DNA of 64,000 bases from Shewanella yunxiaonensis. Lineage in GTDB: Bacteria; Pseudomonadota; Gammaproteobacteria; Enterobacterales; Shewanellaceae. The position numbers and the translations under genes were made by a program. Positions 48,997 to 58,459 of the stretch are shown here, piece by piece. The first letter of the stretch is position 1. Every line of letters begins with the position of its first letter. The stretch is from NCBI RefSeq assembly GCF_018223345.1, contig NZ_CP073587.1, forward strand, positions 2,639,001 through 2,703,000, given 5' to 3'. Below the pieces are notes generated by a model that made no database searches, was not told where the DNA came from, and was given only the letters and a program-made list of their open reading frames with translations.

Positions 48997-50910
48997 ATGC
49001 GTTCTTTACTTTTATCGTTTTGCTTTCTGCTATTAATAATATCTTCTGCAACTCATGGGCAGGAGTTGTATGAAAAATATGCATCATTGCCTATTATGGA
49101 AAACCTCAGCCTTTCTCCAGATGGCAATAAACTCGCTGCAATATATAACACACCCAATGGGCCTCAAGTGGTATTAATGGATTTTCCATCCGTGGAATTT
49201 ACCCCACTAGTTCAACTAAAAAAGGCTAGAGACCGCATCGAATATGTTGTCTGGTCAGGTAATCGCTATCTGATAGTCGCGCTAAGTTATCCAGAATACA
49301 GCACTGGCGATTACTTTCGTATCAACCGTTTATATCGTATTGATTTAGAAACCAAAGAAACCAGAGAACTTACGGATAAGCGTTTCTCCCAAAAAAGTTA
49401 CTATAAGTACGTCAACTTTAATCTTGTCTCAGCTTTAAAGAATGACCCAGAACATATTCTGATATCTGCATATGATGAGTTGGATAAAGGCATAAGTGTC
49501 TATAAAGTTAATCTGGCGGACAGTGATTTTGATAAAATCATTGTTAACAATTATGAAATTGATAGCTGGTATGCCGATAATCACGGTGTGGTGCGGCTTG
49601 GGCTGCAATGGGAAAAAGATAAATCCACTGACGAACATAAATTCACTACTTGGTATCGAAATGCAGATGGTGAACCAATGAAAGCACTGCATACGGTAAT
49701 TATTGGAAAATCAGAAACGTTTGATGTCATGGGCTTGAATGATGATGGTAGTAAGGCCTATGTATTAAGTGATCGCATCAACAATAGGGAGTCTTTGTGG
49801 TTGTATGATATTCCCAATAATAAATTTGAACGGGAAGTATATAGCAATCCCCAATATGATTTACGTGGAGCACTAATTAACAATGAAGGCGAATTAGCCG
49901 GTGTATTTTATTATGATGACTACTTACGCCAACATTATTTTTCTGATGCAGATGCTAAACAAACAATGCTCGCCAAAAAGCTGTTAGCGGGGATGGAAAG
50001 TTCAATAGTCACTAGCTCTCGCGATAAACAGCGTTTCATTATTGAGGCAGAGTCCACCTCAAAGCTACCTACCTACTTTTATGTGGATTTACGTACTAAA
50101 AAGGCCGGGGCCTGGCTATCTAAATACCCACTGTTAAACCATGAAGCTCTTGCGGTGCCACAAAACATCAAATTTAAGGCCAGTGATGGCATGGAGCTAA
50201 ACGGCTATCTGACAATACCTGCTAATATTGAAAAGCCACCTTTAGTTGTGTTTCCCCATGGAGGACCACATTCCCGGGACTATAAATATTTTGATCCATT
50301 TGTGCAGTTTTTTGCGGCTAAAGGATATGCCGTGTTGCAAGTAAACTTTCGTGGTTCAGAAGGGTTTGGTAATGCTTATCAAACTGCCGGATATTATGAA
50401 TGGGGCAAACGGATGCAGCGGGTTGTAGACGATGCCATGGACTACGTGGTATCAAACTTTCCAGTATCGAAAAACCAAGCCTGTATGGTAGGTGCGAGCT
50501 ATGGGGGCTATGTCGCCTTAACTGAAGCATTTCAACAACCAGATCGTTATAAATGCTACGTCAGTATCGCAGGTATTAGTGATTTAGAAGCCGATATCGC
50601 CCATGAGAAAAAAATGAAGGTTTATGTAGGTAATATCATCAAAGAGGAAAGCCGAGATGCCTTAGCGGCACTTGGAGATGTATCAGCGATAAATCATATA
50701 GATGAAATTAAAGCGCCTATTCTATTAATTCATGGCACCAAGGATACTCAGGTTAACTACCACCAATCCTCTGATTTTTATGATAAGGCTCGTCGTAAAA
50801 TTGATATTAAATATATTGAGCTTAAAGATACCACCCATTATTTAGACGACCCCACTGGTAGAACGGCGACATTTAAAGCGCTGGATGAGTTTCTCAGTAA
50901 ATATCTCTGA
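48997..50910 (+). CDS. Exported S9 (prolyl oligopeptidase) family peptidase
   Basis: 637 aa. Signal peptide (MRSLLLSFCFLLLIISSATHGQ), a propeller-like N-terminal domain (LSLSPDGNKLAAIYN; repeating beta blades to about residue 370) and a C-terminal alpha/beta hydrolase. Catalytic triad S501 (GASYGGY), D583 (HGTKDTQV) and H614 (TTHYLDD). Probably a periplasmic or secreted dipeptidyl/acylaminoacyl-type peptidase. The gene is more AT-rich than its neighbours. RBS AAAAGGAG. A terminator follows 13 bases after the stop. Confidence 0.92.
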   Translation: MRSLLLSFCFLLLIISSATHGQELYEKYASLPIMENLSLSPDGNKLAAIYNTPNGPQVVLMDFPSVEFTPLVQLKKARDRIEYVVWSGNRYLIVALSYPEYSTGDYFRINRLYRIDLETKETRELTDKRFSQKSYYKYVNFNLVSALKNDPEHILISAYDELDKGISVYKVNLADSDFDKIIVNNYEIDSWYADNHGVVRLGLQWEKDKSTDEHKFTTWYRNADGEPMKALHTVIIGKSETFDVMGLNDDGSKAYVLSDRINNRESLWLYDIPNNKFEREVYSNPQYDLRGALINNEGELAGVFYYDDYLRQHYFSDADAKQTMLAKKLLAGMESSIVTSSRDKQRFIIEAESTSKLPTYFYVDLRTKKAGAWLSKYPLLNHEALAVPQNIKFKASDGMELNGYLTIPANIEKPPLVVFPHGGPHSRDYKYFDPFVQFFAAKGYAVLQVNFRGSEGFGNAYQTAGYYEWGKRMQRVVDDAMDYVVSNFPVSKNQACMVGASYGGYVALTEAFQQPDRYKCYVSIAGISDLEADIAHEKKMKVYVGNIIKEESRDALAALGDVSAINHIDEIKAPILLIHGTKDTQVNYHQSSDFYDKARRKIDIKYIELKDTTHYLDDPTGRTATFKALDEFLSKYL

Positions 50911-50923
50911 TAATTCATGAAAC

Positions 50924-50946
50924 AAGGCCTGACATCGTCAGGCCTT
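50924..50946. terminator. Bidirectional terminator after the S9 peptidase
   Basis: AAGGCCTGAC-ATC-GTCAGGCCTT hairpin followed by TT, between genes converging at 50910 and 50958. Confidence 0.88.
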
Positions 50947-50957
50947 TTAGTTTGCAA

Positions 50958-51722
50958 TTAACGTCGTCTCCAGGCAAGCAACCCCAATACAATTACTCCC
51001 GCAGCAGACATACTCCCGGCATTAACGGTCACCAATGCCCCGCCATTATTATTGTAATTATCCCGGTCACGACTTTGCAGCGGCAACGCATAGAGACTAT
51101 TCAGATCATAGCTGCTTACAGTAGCGACTATATCACTGTACCCCACTTCATAGAGGTCAATCAGCACATCATAGTGATCTGTCGGATAGCCAGTTTCCAA
51201 TGAAGTTGTGACTTGATAGCTGTCGTATGAACTATCTCCCTGCAGATAAAATACGTCCGTGGTATAAAAATGCATCCAGTCACCGCCATTTCTACTGAGA
51301 TATAACTCTGCATATACAGGGACGCTTTCAGTAACATCCGCACCATAGACATCCGCATCAATATCTAAAGAAAAACTATGGTAAAAGCCATCATAGTTAT
51401 CATCAGCTAAAAGATAGGTCGCAACATCATAAAAGCTAAATTCGTGGTAATAATTATGAGCACTGAACGAGGATATTTTTTGGGCTGATTTACTGCCGCT
51501 GTTATTATCAGCGACTTTAGCCGCAATAATCTGCTCGCGGGTCTGTACTAAAATGTTGGTCTCGGTTGCCTGTTGTAACTGACTGACAGCCTCTTCGCGT
51601 AATTGCGCTTCATCAGCTGACTCAACCGCTTTGTAATCAACGGATTTGGTGGTCGCCGCATAACTGCTTCCAGCCCATATCAGCAATAACGCCATGGAGG
51701 TAATTACATTCACTTTAGTCAT
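50958..51722 (-). CDS. Choice-of-anchor H family surface protein
   Basis: 254 aa. Signal peptide (VITSMALLLIWAGSSYAA), a helical segment, then a beta-rich domain with repeated acidic Y-D motifs (ADDNYDGFYHSFSLDIDADVYG) that fits the choice-of-anchor-H (Sden1266-type) domain first described in Shewanella. The C terminus is a Gly-Gly-Ala stretch, a hydrophobic helix and RRR, i.e. a GlyGly-CTERM-like sorting tail expected to be processed by rhombosortase. The name is from memory of the family; the tail is visible directly. Confidence 0.7.
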   Translation of the reverse strand: MTKVNVITSMALLLIWAGSSYAATTKSVDYKAVESADEAQLREEAVSQLQQATETNILVQTREQIIAAKVADNNSGSKSAQKISSFSAHNYYHEFSFYDVATYLLADDNYDGFYHSFSLDIDADVYGADVTESVPVYAELYLSRNGGDWMHFYTTDVFYLQGDSSYDSYQVTTSLETGYPTDHYDVLIDLYEVGYSDIVATVSSYDLNSLYALPLQSRDRDNYNNNGGALVTVNAGSMSAAGVIVLGLLAWRRR

Positions 51723-51929
51723 TAGGTTGGCCTCTTATGACACAATTGTTGGGTATCATTAAAACGATTGCTTGATGAACACAACATGAATGACAACAGT
51801 CAGCCAGTGTTCATCTTCAACACGGATAATAAAACGCAAGTTCGCTGTACAAATTTTAGCAACAGCATAAGTTTGCACACTGCACAGGATCTTTTAAACT
51901 GGTCATATTGATTCAGACGGGACCATAAT

Positions 51930-52253
51930 ATGAGTTTGAGTAAACGCAACAATCCAAAAGAGATCAAGCTATTAGGCAGCCTGATATTGCTGCTTGGATT
52001 GTCGTTATCCAGTCCAGTTCTGCACGCCAAACAGCCCAATAACAACCGCCAGGGAAAACCACAAAATCAGCTTGTGGTTCGTAGTAATAATCAGGCGGCA
52101 CAAATAGTGAAAAGTCGTTATGGCGGAAAAGTATTAAAAGTCGAGTCAACCAGGATGAACGGAGATCCCGGGTATCGAGTGAAATTACTGACCGAAAACG
52201 GCCGTATCATTTATGTTTCGGTCAATGCCGCCAGCGGCCGCATCGATAAATGA
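51930..52253 (+). CDS. Exported PepSY-domain protein
   Basis: 107 aa. Hydrophobic signal segment (about 14-32, LLGSLILLLGLSLSSPVLHA), a Gln/Asn-rich linker, then one PepSY-like unit (QAAQIVKSRYGGKVLKVESTRMNGDPGYRVKLLTENGRIIYVSVNAASG). Such small periplasmic proteins often accompany PhoPQ-type systems and may modulate the sensor. Thirteen bases upstream of the response regulator. RBS is weak. Confidence 0.8.
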   Translation: MSLSKRNNPKEIKLLGSLILLLGLSLSSPVLHAKQPNNNRQGKPQNQLVVRSNNQAAQIVKSRYGGKVLKVESTRMNGDPGYRVKLLTENGRIIYVSVNAASGRIDK

Positions 52254-52266
52254 CAGGGAGGAGTTT

Positions 52267-52956
52267 ATGCGCTTGCTATTAGTGGAAGACGATGTGTCGC
52301 TGCAAGCCAACCTTAAACAGCATCTGGAAGAGGCTAATTTTGGTGTCGATTGCGCCACCGATGGTGAGGAAGGTTTATTTCTTGCCAGCGAATATCCCTA
52401 TGATGCGGCTATCATCGATGTTGGTTTACCCAAGCTCAATGGTATCCAACTGATTGAAGCGATGCGACAACAGCAACGGGATTATCCAGTTCTCATCCTT
52501 ACCGCTAGAGACACTTGGCAAGATAAAGTCGAAGGACTCGATGCCGGTGCCGATGATTACCTTACCAAGCCCTTTCACCCACAAGAATTGTTAGCACGAG
52601 TAAAAGCGCTCATTCGCCGAGCTGCGGGGAAAGCCAGTCCTGTATTAGAAAATGGCCCGCTCACAATCAATACCAGCGCCGCTGAAGTACGTTTGAGCAA
52701 TCAACTGATTAACCTGAGTGCTTCGGAATATCGGCTATTGGAATACCTGATGTTACATCAAGGCGCGGTGCAGTCTAAAACGGTATTGATTGAACATCTT
52801 TATGACCAGGATTTTGATTTGGATTCAAACGTCATAGAGGTTTTCATTCGCCGTTTGCGTCGTAAGCTCGATCCGGATAATGCACTGGGTTTGATAGAAA
52901 CGTTGCGGGGTCAAGGATATCGAATGAATAGCGTCGGCGATAAGGTCAAGGAATGA
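52267..52956 (+). CDS. OmpR/PhoP-family response regulator
   Basis: 229 aa from ATG 52267, preceded by GGGAGGAG; the frame extends to 52213 inside the PepSY gene. Receiver domain with phosphoacceptor D51 (AIIDVGLPKLNG), T/K switch residues (LTARD, LTKPF), then a winged helix (VIEVFIRRLRRKLD, TLRGQGYRM). Most similar in style to PhoP/QseB. Stop overlaps the kinase start by 4 bases. Confidence 0.92.
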   Translation: MRLLLVEDDVSLQANLKQHLEEANFGVDCATDGEEGLFLASEYPYDAAIIDVGLPKLNGIQLIEAMRQQQRDYPVLILTARDTWQDKVEGLDAGADDYLTKPFHPQELLARVKALIRRAAGKASPVLENGPLTINTSAAEVRLSNQLINLSASEYRLLEYLMLHQGAVQSKTVLIEHLYDQDFDLDSNVIEVFIRRLRRKLDPDNALGLIETLRGQGYRMNSVGDKVKE

Positions 52957-54341
52957 CTGACACCAAGTCCGAACATCAACATTGGCAATGGCTGACAGGC
53001 TCCCTTAAAGCAAGACTAATCGCCAGCGCTGTGTTGTTAAATCTGGTGTTGTTGCCGCTCATTGGCGTCACGCTGGCCGATGCCTTTCGTGTGCAGATGA
53101 CCGATGCTGTAAAAGATGAACTCAGTGCGACACTCTACGGCATTCTGGCACTTACCGAAGTACAGCAGGGAAAGCTTGAATTGCCACAGCTGCTGCAAGA
53201 CAGTCAGTTTAATGTGGATCAATCCGGACTCTACGCCATCATTACCGACAATGATCAGGATGATGTTCTGTGGCACTCGCAATCTTTTATTGGCTTTTCC
53301 TTGCCGGATAATCTTCTTACCCCGCCATTAGGTGAAAGCCAGTTTGGTGAAATCATGTTAAATGGCAAGCCTCATTTTATTTTGAGTTTCAGTGCGAGTT
53401 TTGCATCTGCCTCTCCCGGTGGGAGCGATCTTCCATTCTGCGTGCACATATTGAAATCCACCGTCAGTTTTGAAGCGACACAGCAAGAGTTCCGGCATCA
53501 ACTTTGGCGCTGGCTGGCATTACTGATGCTGGCATTACTGTTGATCCAAGGCGGCTGGTTATGGTGGACCCTAAAACCACTTGCGCGCTTTCGCAGCGAA
53601 CTGCTGGCGGTGCAACAGGGAAAACAGCAACGTCTTGGCAGCCATTACCCACTTGAGTTGGAGCAAGTAGCTAAACAACTCAACACATTGATCAGTAACG
53701 AGTTAAATCAACGTCAACGTTATCGCAATGCCTTATCTGATTTGGCCCATAGTCTGAAGACACCGCTGGCAGTCCTCAGTAGTATCAAATCCTTGCCTGC
53801 GGAAGCACAGGAGCCAATCAATAATATCAATACCAATATCAGCCACCAGCTCAAACGCGCACAGGCGGCGGGCAATTCCGCCTGGTATCGGAGTGTGAAT
53901 GTAGTGCCTTTAGCGGAAAAATTATTGCGAACACTCAAAAAAATTCATCAGCAGAAGTCCTTGCAGGTAAACCTTCACATAGACAACGAGGCACTCTTTT
54001 TTGGTGACGAGGCTGATTTTAGTGAGATCCTCGGGAATCTGCTCGATAATGCCTTTAAAGCAGCAAAAAATCAGCTAACGGTATCGATAGTTAGTGATAA
54101 GCAATGTTTAAGGCTGCAGGTAGAGGATGATGGTTCAGGAGTCGATGCCCAACAACGTGAGCGGATCTTTCAACGTGGCGTTCGCGCCGATACTTATAAA
54201 CAAGGCCATGGTATCGGATTGGCGATAGTAAAAGATTTACTGCACAGTTATCAGGGTAGCTGGCAGATAGACACCTCACCCACCCTTGGTGGAGCACGGT
54301 TTAGCGTCACCCTCCCACATTATCGACAGGCAGAGGTATAA
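52953..54341 (+). CDS. PhoQ-like sensor histidine kinase
   Basis: 462 aa. Two membrane helices (about 22-45 and 188-208) flank a periplasmic sensor of about 140 residues. HisKA phosphorylation site H266 (DLAHSLKTPL), N box GNLLDNAFKAAK, G1 DDGSGVD and G2 HGIGLAIVKDLL. The kinase is acidic in its sensor, as PhoQ is, but the specific ligand is unknown. Overlaps the regulator gene (ATGA). Confidence 0.92.
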   Translation: MTDTKSEHQHWQWLTGSLKARLIASAVLLNLVLLPLIGVTLADAFRVQMTDAVKDELSATLYGILALTEVQQGKLELPQLLQDSQFNVDQSGLYAIITDNDQDDVLWHSQSFIGFSLPDNLLTPPLGESQFGEIMLNGKPHFILSFSASFASASPGGSDLPFCVHILKSTVSFEATQQEFRHQLWRWLALLMLALLLIQGGWLWWTLKPLARFRSELLAVQQGKQQRLGSHYPLELEQVAKQLNTLISNELNQRQRYRNALSDLAHSLKTPLAVLSSIKSLPAEAQEPINNINTNISHQLKRAQAAGNSAWYRSVNVVPLAEKLLRTLKKIHQQKSLQVNLHIDNEALFFGDEADFSEILGNLLDNAFKAAKNQLTVSIVSDKQCLRLQVEDDGSGVDAQQRERIFQRGVRADTYKQGHGIGLAIVKDLLHSYQGSWQIDTSPTLGGARFSVTLPHYRQAEV

Positions 54342-54448
54342 CCTAAATTGGCTTTCAGCTTATGTTCATCTTGTGTTTTATAAGCTGTAACACAACAACG
54401 GAAAAGTATGGCGGACTCGCCATTCCGGGCTTGAAAGCGGAGGCAGAT

Positions 54449-55876
54449 ATGAACACTCTCAGCCAATATGCAAAACGCATCATAACGCGTTTAGCATTGC
54501 CACTCATGTTGGCAATCACCGTCGTTGGCTACAGCAATAGCGCGATGAGTGCCGAGGAAGTTAACAGCAAATACTATAGTGATGCGCAGTTAGCTCAAAT
54601 GTTGGCACCTATCGCCTTGTATCCAGACACCCTATTAACCCATGTGCTCATTGCCAGCAGCTATCCACTTGAAGTGGTTGAAGCCCAACGCTGGCGCACA
54701 CAACATAGCGACTGGAGTAATAATCGCCTGACAACTGAAGGGGCAAAGCAGGGGTGGGATCCCAGCGTTGTTGCGTTGTTGGCATTTCCCAATATTCTGA
54801 ACAAAATGAGTCAGGATCTGAATTGGACCTCTGATTTAGGTGAAGCATTCGTCGCCGATGAAGGTCGGGTGATGGATAGCATCCAGGATTTGCGTCAGGC
54901 CGCCTATGATGCCGACAATCTGAAAAACGTAGCGCAAATCCAGGCATCACGGGAAAACGACCGCATTATTATCGTTCCGGCCGATCCTCAAATCATTTGG
55001 GTGCCCTATTACGATCCTCGGATTATCTATGGTACTTGGCGCTGGAGCGCTTACCCTCCCTTTTACTGGGATCCATTTCCGGGTTATGTCATCGCTCCAC
55101 ATACCCTGTTCTACTGGTATAACGGGGGTATTCGGATCTCGTTCAACTTTTTCTTCAGCACCTTCCGCTGGCATGAGCGCAGTGTATGGGTAGATTATGG
55201 TCATAATCACTACCGGTATGTGCCGCACCGTACTTCCATTAGCAGTGGCGGCCAGCGTTGGGTTCATCGTCCAGAACACCGTCGAGGTGTGCGTTACCAG
55301 CATGAACCCCTGCAGCAGCGATATGAGCCAGCCTATCGGCGTGATCGCGACAATAACCGTTTTGAGCAGGTTCAGCACTCTTTGCAAAATCGCCCGCAGC
55401 ACTCAACGGATAAAGGAGTGAAACGCACGCAAGACTACCAGCACAATGGCAATAAAGTTACCGGGCAGACAGGTGCACCGCATAAAGCTGAAAGTCCTAA
55501 AGCGGAACACAAGCCATTAAATACTAACAAAGAAAGACCGGCGATTCGGACGCAACAAAACCGCGATCGCAATAACTTGGCAGTGGAGCAGCGCAATAAC
55601 AATCGCATTGCTAAGCCACAACAGCCATCTACCGTTAACTTTGTCGGTAACAATGCCAACCGCCAGCACAATCAGGCGCAACCACAACGGCAAATAGCGC
55701 CGACCAAATCGGTAACGCCAACAAGGGCGCAACAACCAAGGGCTGAAATCAAATCGCAGACCCAGCAGCGAAGTCAACCGGTTAATCGGCTAGAACACCA
55801 GGCACAGCCGTCTCGATCTTTTCAGAATTCATCGAGAACACACAGCAATAACGGTGTTCACCAAAAGGAACGTTAA
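54449..55876 (+). CDS. DUF3300 domain protein with basic low-complexity tail
   Basis: 475 aa from ATG 54449 (GGAGG 7 bases upstream); the frame is open to 54362. Signal peptide (RLALPLMLAITVVGYSNSAMSA), DUF3300 domain (about 30-240, LAPIALYPDTLLTHVLIASSYPLEVVEAQ, then aromatic WRWSAYPPFYWDPFPGY), then a 200-residue Gln/Asn/Arg/His-rich disordered tail. Function unknown; the tail may bind nucleic acid or cell-surface polymers. It follows the two-component genes by 107 bases and may be their target. Confidence 0.85.
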   Translation: MNTLSQYAKRIITRLALPLMLAITVVGYSNSAMSAEEVNSKYYSDAQLAQMLAPIALYPDTLLTHVLIASSYPLEVVEAQRWRTQHSDWSNNRLTTEGAKQGWDPSVVALLAFPNILNKMSQDLNWTSDLGEAFVADEGRVMDSIQDLRQAAYDADNLKNVAQIQASRENDRIIIVPADPQIIWVPYYDPRIIYGTWRWSAYPPFYWDPFPGYVIAPHTLFYWYNGGIRISFNFFFSTFRWHERSVWVDYGHNHYRYVPHRTSISSGGQRWVHRPEHRRGVRYQHEPLQQRYEPAYRRDRDNNRFEQVQHSLQNRPQHSTDKGVKRTQDYQHNGNKVTGQTGAPHKAESPKAEHKPLNTNKERPAIRTQQNRDRNNLAVEQRNNNRIAKPQQPSTVNFVGNNANRQHNQAQPQRQIAPTKSVTPTRAQQPRAEIKSQTQQRSQPVNRLEHQAQPSRSFQNSSRTHSNNGVHQKER

Positions 55877-55882
55877 TAACAC

Positions 55883-55909
55883 AGAGGCAGTGAATACTGC
55901 CTCTTTTGT
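55883..55909. terminator. Terminator between DUF3300 gene and grxB
   Basis: AGAGGCAGT-GAAT-ACTGCCTCT hairpin followed by TTTGTT; converging genes end at 55876 and 55921. Confidence 0.8.
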
Positions 55910-55920
55910 TAATGCGGCGG

Positions 55921-56571
55921 TCAGACGGCAATGTTGGTATAGCACTGCACCTTAGTCAGTGAGGTCACTTCCTCAAGATACTTAACCATACGCGGGCTAA
56001 AGGTTATCCCTTTCACCATGGTTAAATTGCGTAGTCCGGGAAACAGAATAATGTCGTCATAACTCAGCTGATTGTCTCTGGCCGACGGCAAGATAACATC
56101 GTCAAGCATCGACCAGCACTGATACAAGCCTTGTAAGTAGGTCTGAGTATTAGCAAACGCGTCTTCGAAACTCATACCAATTAACGCGGTTTTATTTTGA
56201 GTAAACCAGTCGATAGCTTCTGCACTAGAAAACTCCGGTAATCCTAACCGCACATTTCGTGGGAACAGCAATCGGCTGGTGCTATAGGATGATTCCTTAA
56301 GATAATTTTGAATCACTTCCTGTTGTGTTGCTGGCAGTAAAACAGGGGCACCCTCAAGCTTATCGAGGAAAGCTACAATATCAAGACTCTCAGCCATATA
56401 ACTACCATCAGGCTTTTGCAGAATTGGCACCAGATTGGCTCCCACTTTACCCAACCGTGCCTGCACATCCTGGTTTTGCAAATAAACCCATTCAACATCC
56501 AGCTGCTTAAGTCCAGTCACCATCATGGCTCTGACACAATACGGACAGTGGTCAAAAATAAATAGCTTCAT
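55921..56571 (-). CDS. grxB: Glutaredoxin 2
   Basis: 216 aa from ATG 56571 (GGAGTATCC upstream). N-terminal thioredoxin fold with active site C9-P-Y-C12 (FDHCPYCVRA) and the GSH-binding NLVPILQ and SLDIVAFLD segments, then the all-helical GST-like C-terminal domain (SYDDIILFPGLRNLTMVKGI). Dithiol glutaredoxin and dehydroascorbate/protein disulfide reductant in the cytoplasm. Confidence 0.94.
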   Translation of the reverse strand: MKLFIFDHCPYCVRAMMVTGLKQLDVEWVYLQNQDVQARLGKVGANLVPILQKPDGSYMAESLDIVAFLDKLEGAPVLLPATQQEVIQNYLKESSYSTSRLLFPRNVRLGLPEFSSAEAIDWFTQNKTALIGMSFEDAFANTQTYLQGLYQCWSMLDDVILPSARDNQLSYDDIILFPGLRNLTMVKGITFSPRMVKYLEEVTSLTKVQCYTNIAV

Positions 56572-56651
56572 TGGATACTCCATAATGTCCAATTTGGCAC
56601 AAAAAAATCAGCTTAACTAAGTGTGTGGTCAAGCTCACGAGGTCGGCATTA

Positions 56652-57713
56652 TTACCAGCGCGCAAAAAAGTCTTCCGCGATACCTAGTTGTTGTTTGATT
56701 GGCTGTTGTTGCCCAGAACCATCACGAACCCAGCCATCAAACACCCCCATATAATGACGACGTAATACGCGAGTACGTAACCCTTTTTGGCGATGCTGAA
56801 CATGGTTAGTAGGCGTAAACCATAGGTCCAGTTCTTCCCGTTCAGACCAGATCCGCCAGCGACCTTCTCTAGCCGGGCGATGATCCACATTAAAGTGAAC
56901 GGGGGTCAGTAGATGACGTGCGCCGTCCTGCCACAACACATTCTGACAGGACCCGGTGTCATTAATGCCACAGGCAAGATTTAATGCTATCGGAACCCCA
57001 TTAGGTTCACCATTAATGCACGCCCAACGCCAGCGGTTTTGTCCAGACGCATAGCCCGCCCAAAAACCGTAGCCCCCCATAGCCCGTGACAACGGCTGAG
57101 GTTCGTGATTAATAGACAGTGCGCCTTTGAGTTTCAAACCGCTGTGTTGCTGCGCATAACCCCAGCCGTTATACCCATTGGGGCAACACAAAGTCATTGG
57201 CAGACTCAGCGCTCTAGGTTCCAGAGACAGTTGTGCAGAAATCTCTACTCCCTGCACTGACAACGCCAACGTCAAATGCCAGAGGCCATTTTCTCGTTTA
57301 ATCTTGATGCCCTTGGCACTGCTAGTTCCCTGCCAGGGAGAGTGGGCCAACTTTTCAGATAATGATAAAGGCCATTGCCATTGCTTGTGGTACAGCTTGC
57401 CGAACACTAAATCGTATAAATAACAAAAGCCGCTGTTAGCAAAGCCCGAAGCCATCAAGCCTAGTCCCAACATGTAGCGACGACTATGAATCGACACAAA
57501 CTCCTGTTGCCGGAATTGCATACGTTGTTGCAAGCCAGACAAGGGACGATCCATTTCGTCCGTCAGGCGAAAATTTCTTAACCCCAACGAGTGCACCATA
57601 CCGTCGAAATGCCCATATACCGGCATACCACCCACGACGAGCGTCGGCGGTGATTCACGAGTAAAAACCCCGCTCGCAGGGTTTTTAACCGGGGAAGATT
57701 CTTCAGTCCACAT
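56652..57713 (-). CDS. DUF2804 family protein
   Basis: 353 aa from ATG 57713 (GAGGTGG 6 bases upstream). Cytoplasmic, Trp/Tyr-rich beta-sandwich-like sequence matching DUF2804: GHFDGMVHSLGLRNFRLTD, SGFCYLYDLVFGKLYHKQW, and the end LRTRVLRRHYMGVFDGWVRDG. Function unknown. Transcribed alone. Confidence 0.82.
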   Translation of the reverse strand: MWTEESSPVKNPASGVFTRESPPTLVVGGMPVYGHFDGMVHSLGLRNFRLTDEMDRPLSGLQQRMQFRQQEFVSIHSRRYMLGLGLMASGFANSGFCYLYDLVFGKLYHKQWQWPLSLSEKLAHSPWQGTSSAKGIKIKRENGLWHLTLALSVQGVEISAQLSLEPRALSLPMTLCCPNGYNGWGYAQQHSGLKLKGALSINHEPQPLSRAMGGYGFWAGYASGQNRWRWACINGEPNGVPIALNLACGINDTGSCQNVLWQDGARHLLTPVHFNVDHRPAREGRWRIWSEREELDLWFTPTNHVQHRQKGLRTRVLRRHYMGVFDGWVRDGSGQQQPIKQQLGIAEDFFARW

Positions 57714-57870
57714 CAGTACCACCTCTGTTACTGACTATACGCCCCTGCCACTCTAACGCGGGACCGCCAGCATGAAAAGAGCACAATCAATCCAGCAGTT
57801 CATCCGTGCTTCAGCAATGTCTGAAATCTGTTATGCTGTTCGCCTGTGTCTTAATGGATGACCCGTTAAA

Positions 57871-58440
57871 ATGAAAATTATTGTCACTTTTCTGGCTGTC
57901 AGCACGTTGCTGATGGGTTGTGCCAGTCACTCTCCTGACAAAATTGCACTGGGACCGGAACAGCCGCAAGTGCAGGTACAAACCAGCCAGCTAACACCAC
58001 TAGCGCTGACAGCGAGTGATCTGCGAACCGTAAATTACGTCGTGCGTTATGTCGATACCAAGCCGCAACGGTTGGTGGGGACTTTTCAAGATATGCGTAG
58101 CGTAACTGAACAACTCTTCCGCAAAGGCTTTGCCAGTGCCGGTTATCAGATAGACCCCGCCAGCGGCACTACATTAGATATGCGTCTAGAGCAGTTGCAG
58201 ACAGATGTTGAGAACTCCATGTTGGGGTTTGAGGCCATCACCAATTTGGCTATTAGTGTGCAGGCCAGCAATAGCAGCCACACGTTTAGTAAACGCTATT
58301 CCGCTACCAGCCGATTAAAAGGCCCCTTCAGTGCGGATTTTGCAACGTTGGAACTGGATATTAATAAGCTTTTGACCCAATTATCCGGGGAAATTATTAA
58401 CGATCCCGAGCTGAATCAGTTTCTGAAACAAGCGAAGTAA
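57871..58440 (+). CDS. YajG family lipoprotein
   Basis: 189 aa. Lipobox LLMGC (Cys17) after a short signal peptide, then the YajG/DUF-lipoprotein region (ALTASDLRTVNYVVRYVDTK, TEQLFRKGFASAGYQI, PELNQFLKQAK). In E. coli yajG is next to ampG, and an AmpG homologue lies 1.1 kb downstream here. Outer-membrane lipoprotein of unknown role. ppiA follows by 19 bases. Confidence 0.88.
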   Translation: MKIIVTFLAVSTLLMGCASHSPDKIALGPEQPQVQVQTSQLTPLALTASDLRTVNYVVRYVDTKPQRLVGTFQDMRSVTEQLFRKGFASAGYQIDPASGTTLDMRLEQLQTDVENSMLGFEAITNLAISVQASNSSHTFSKRYSATSRLKGPFSADFATLELDINKLLTQLSGEIINDPELNQFLKQAK

Positions 58441-58459
58441 CATTAAAAAGGAAACCACC

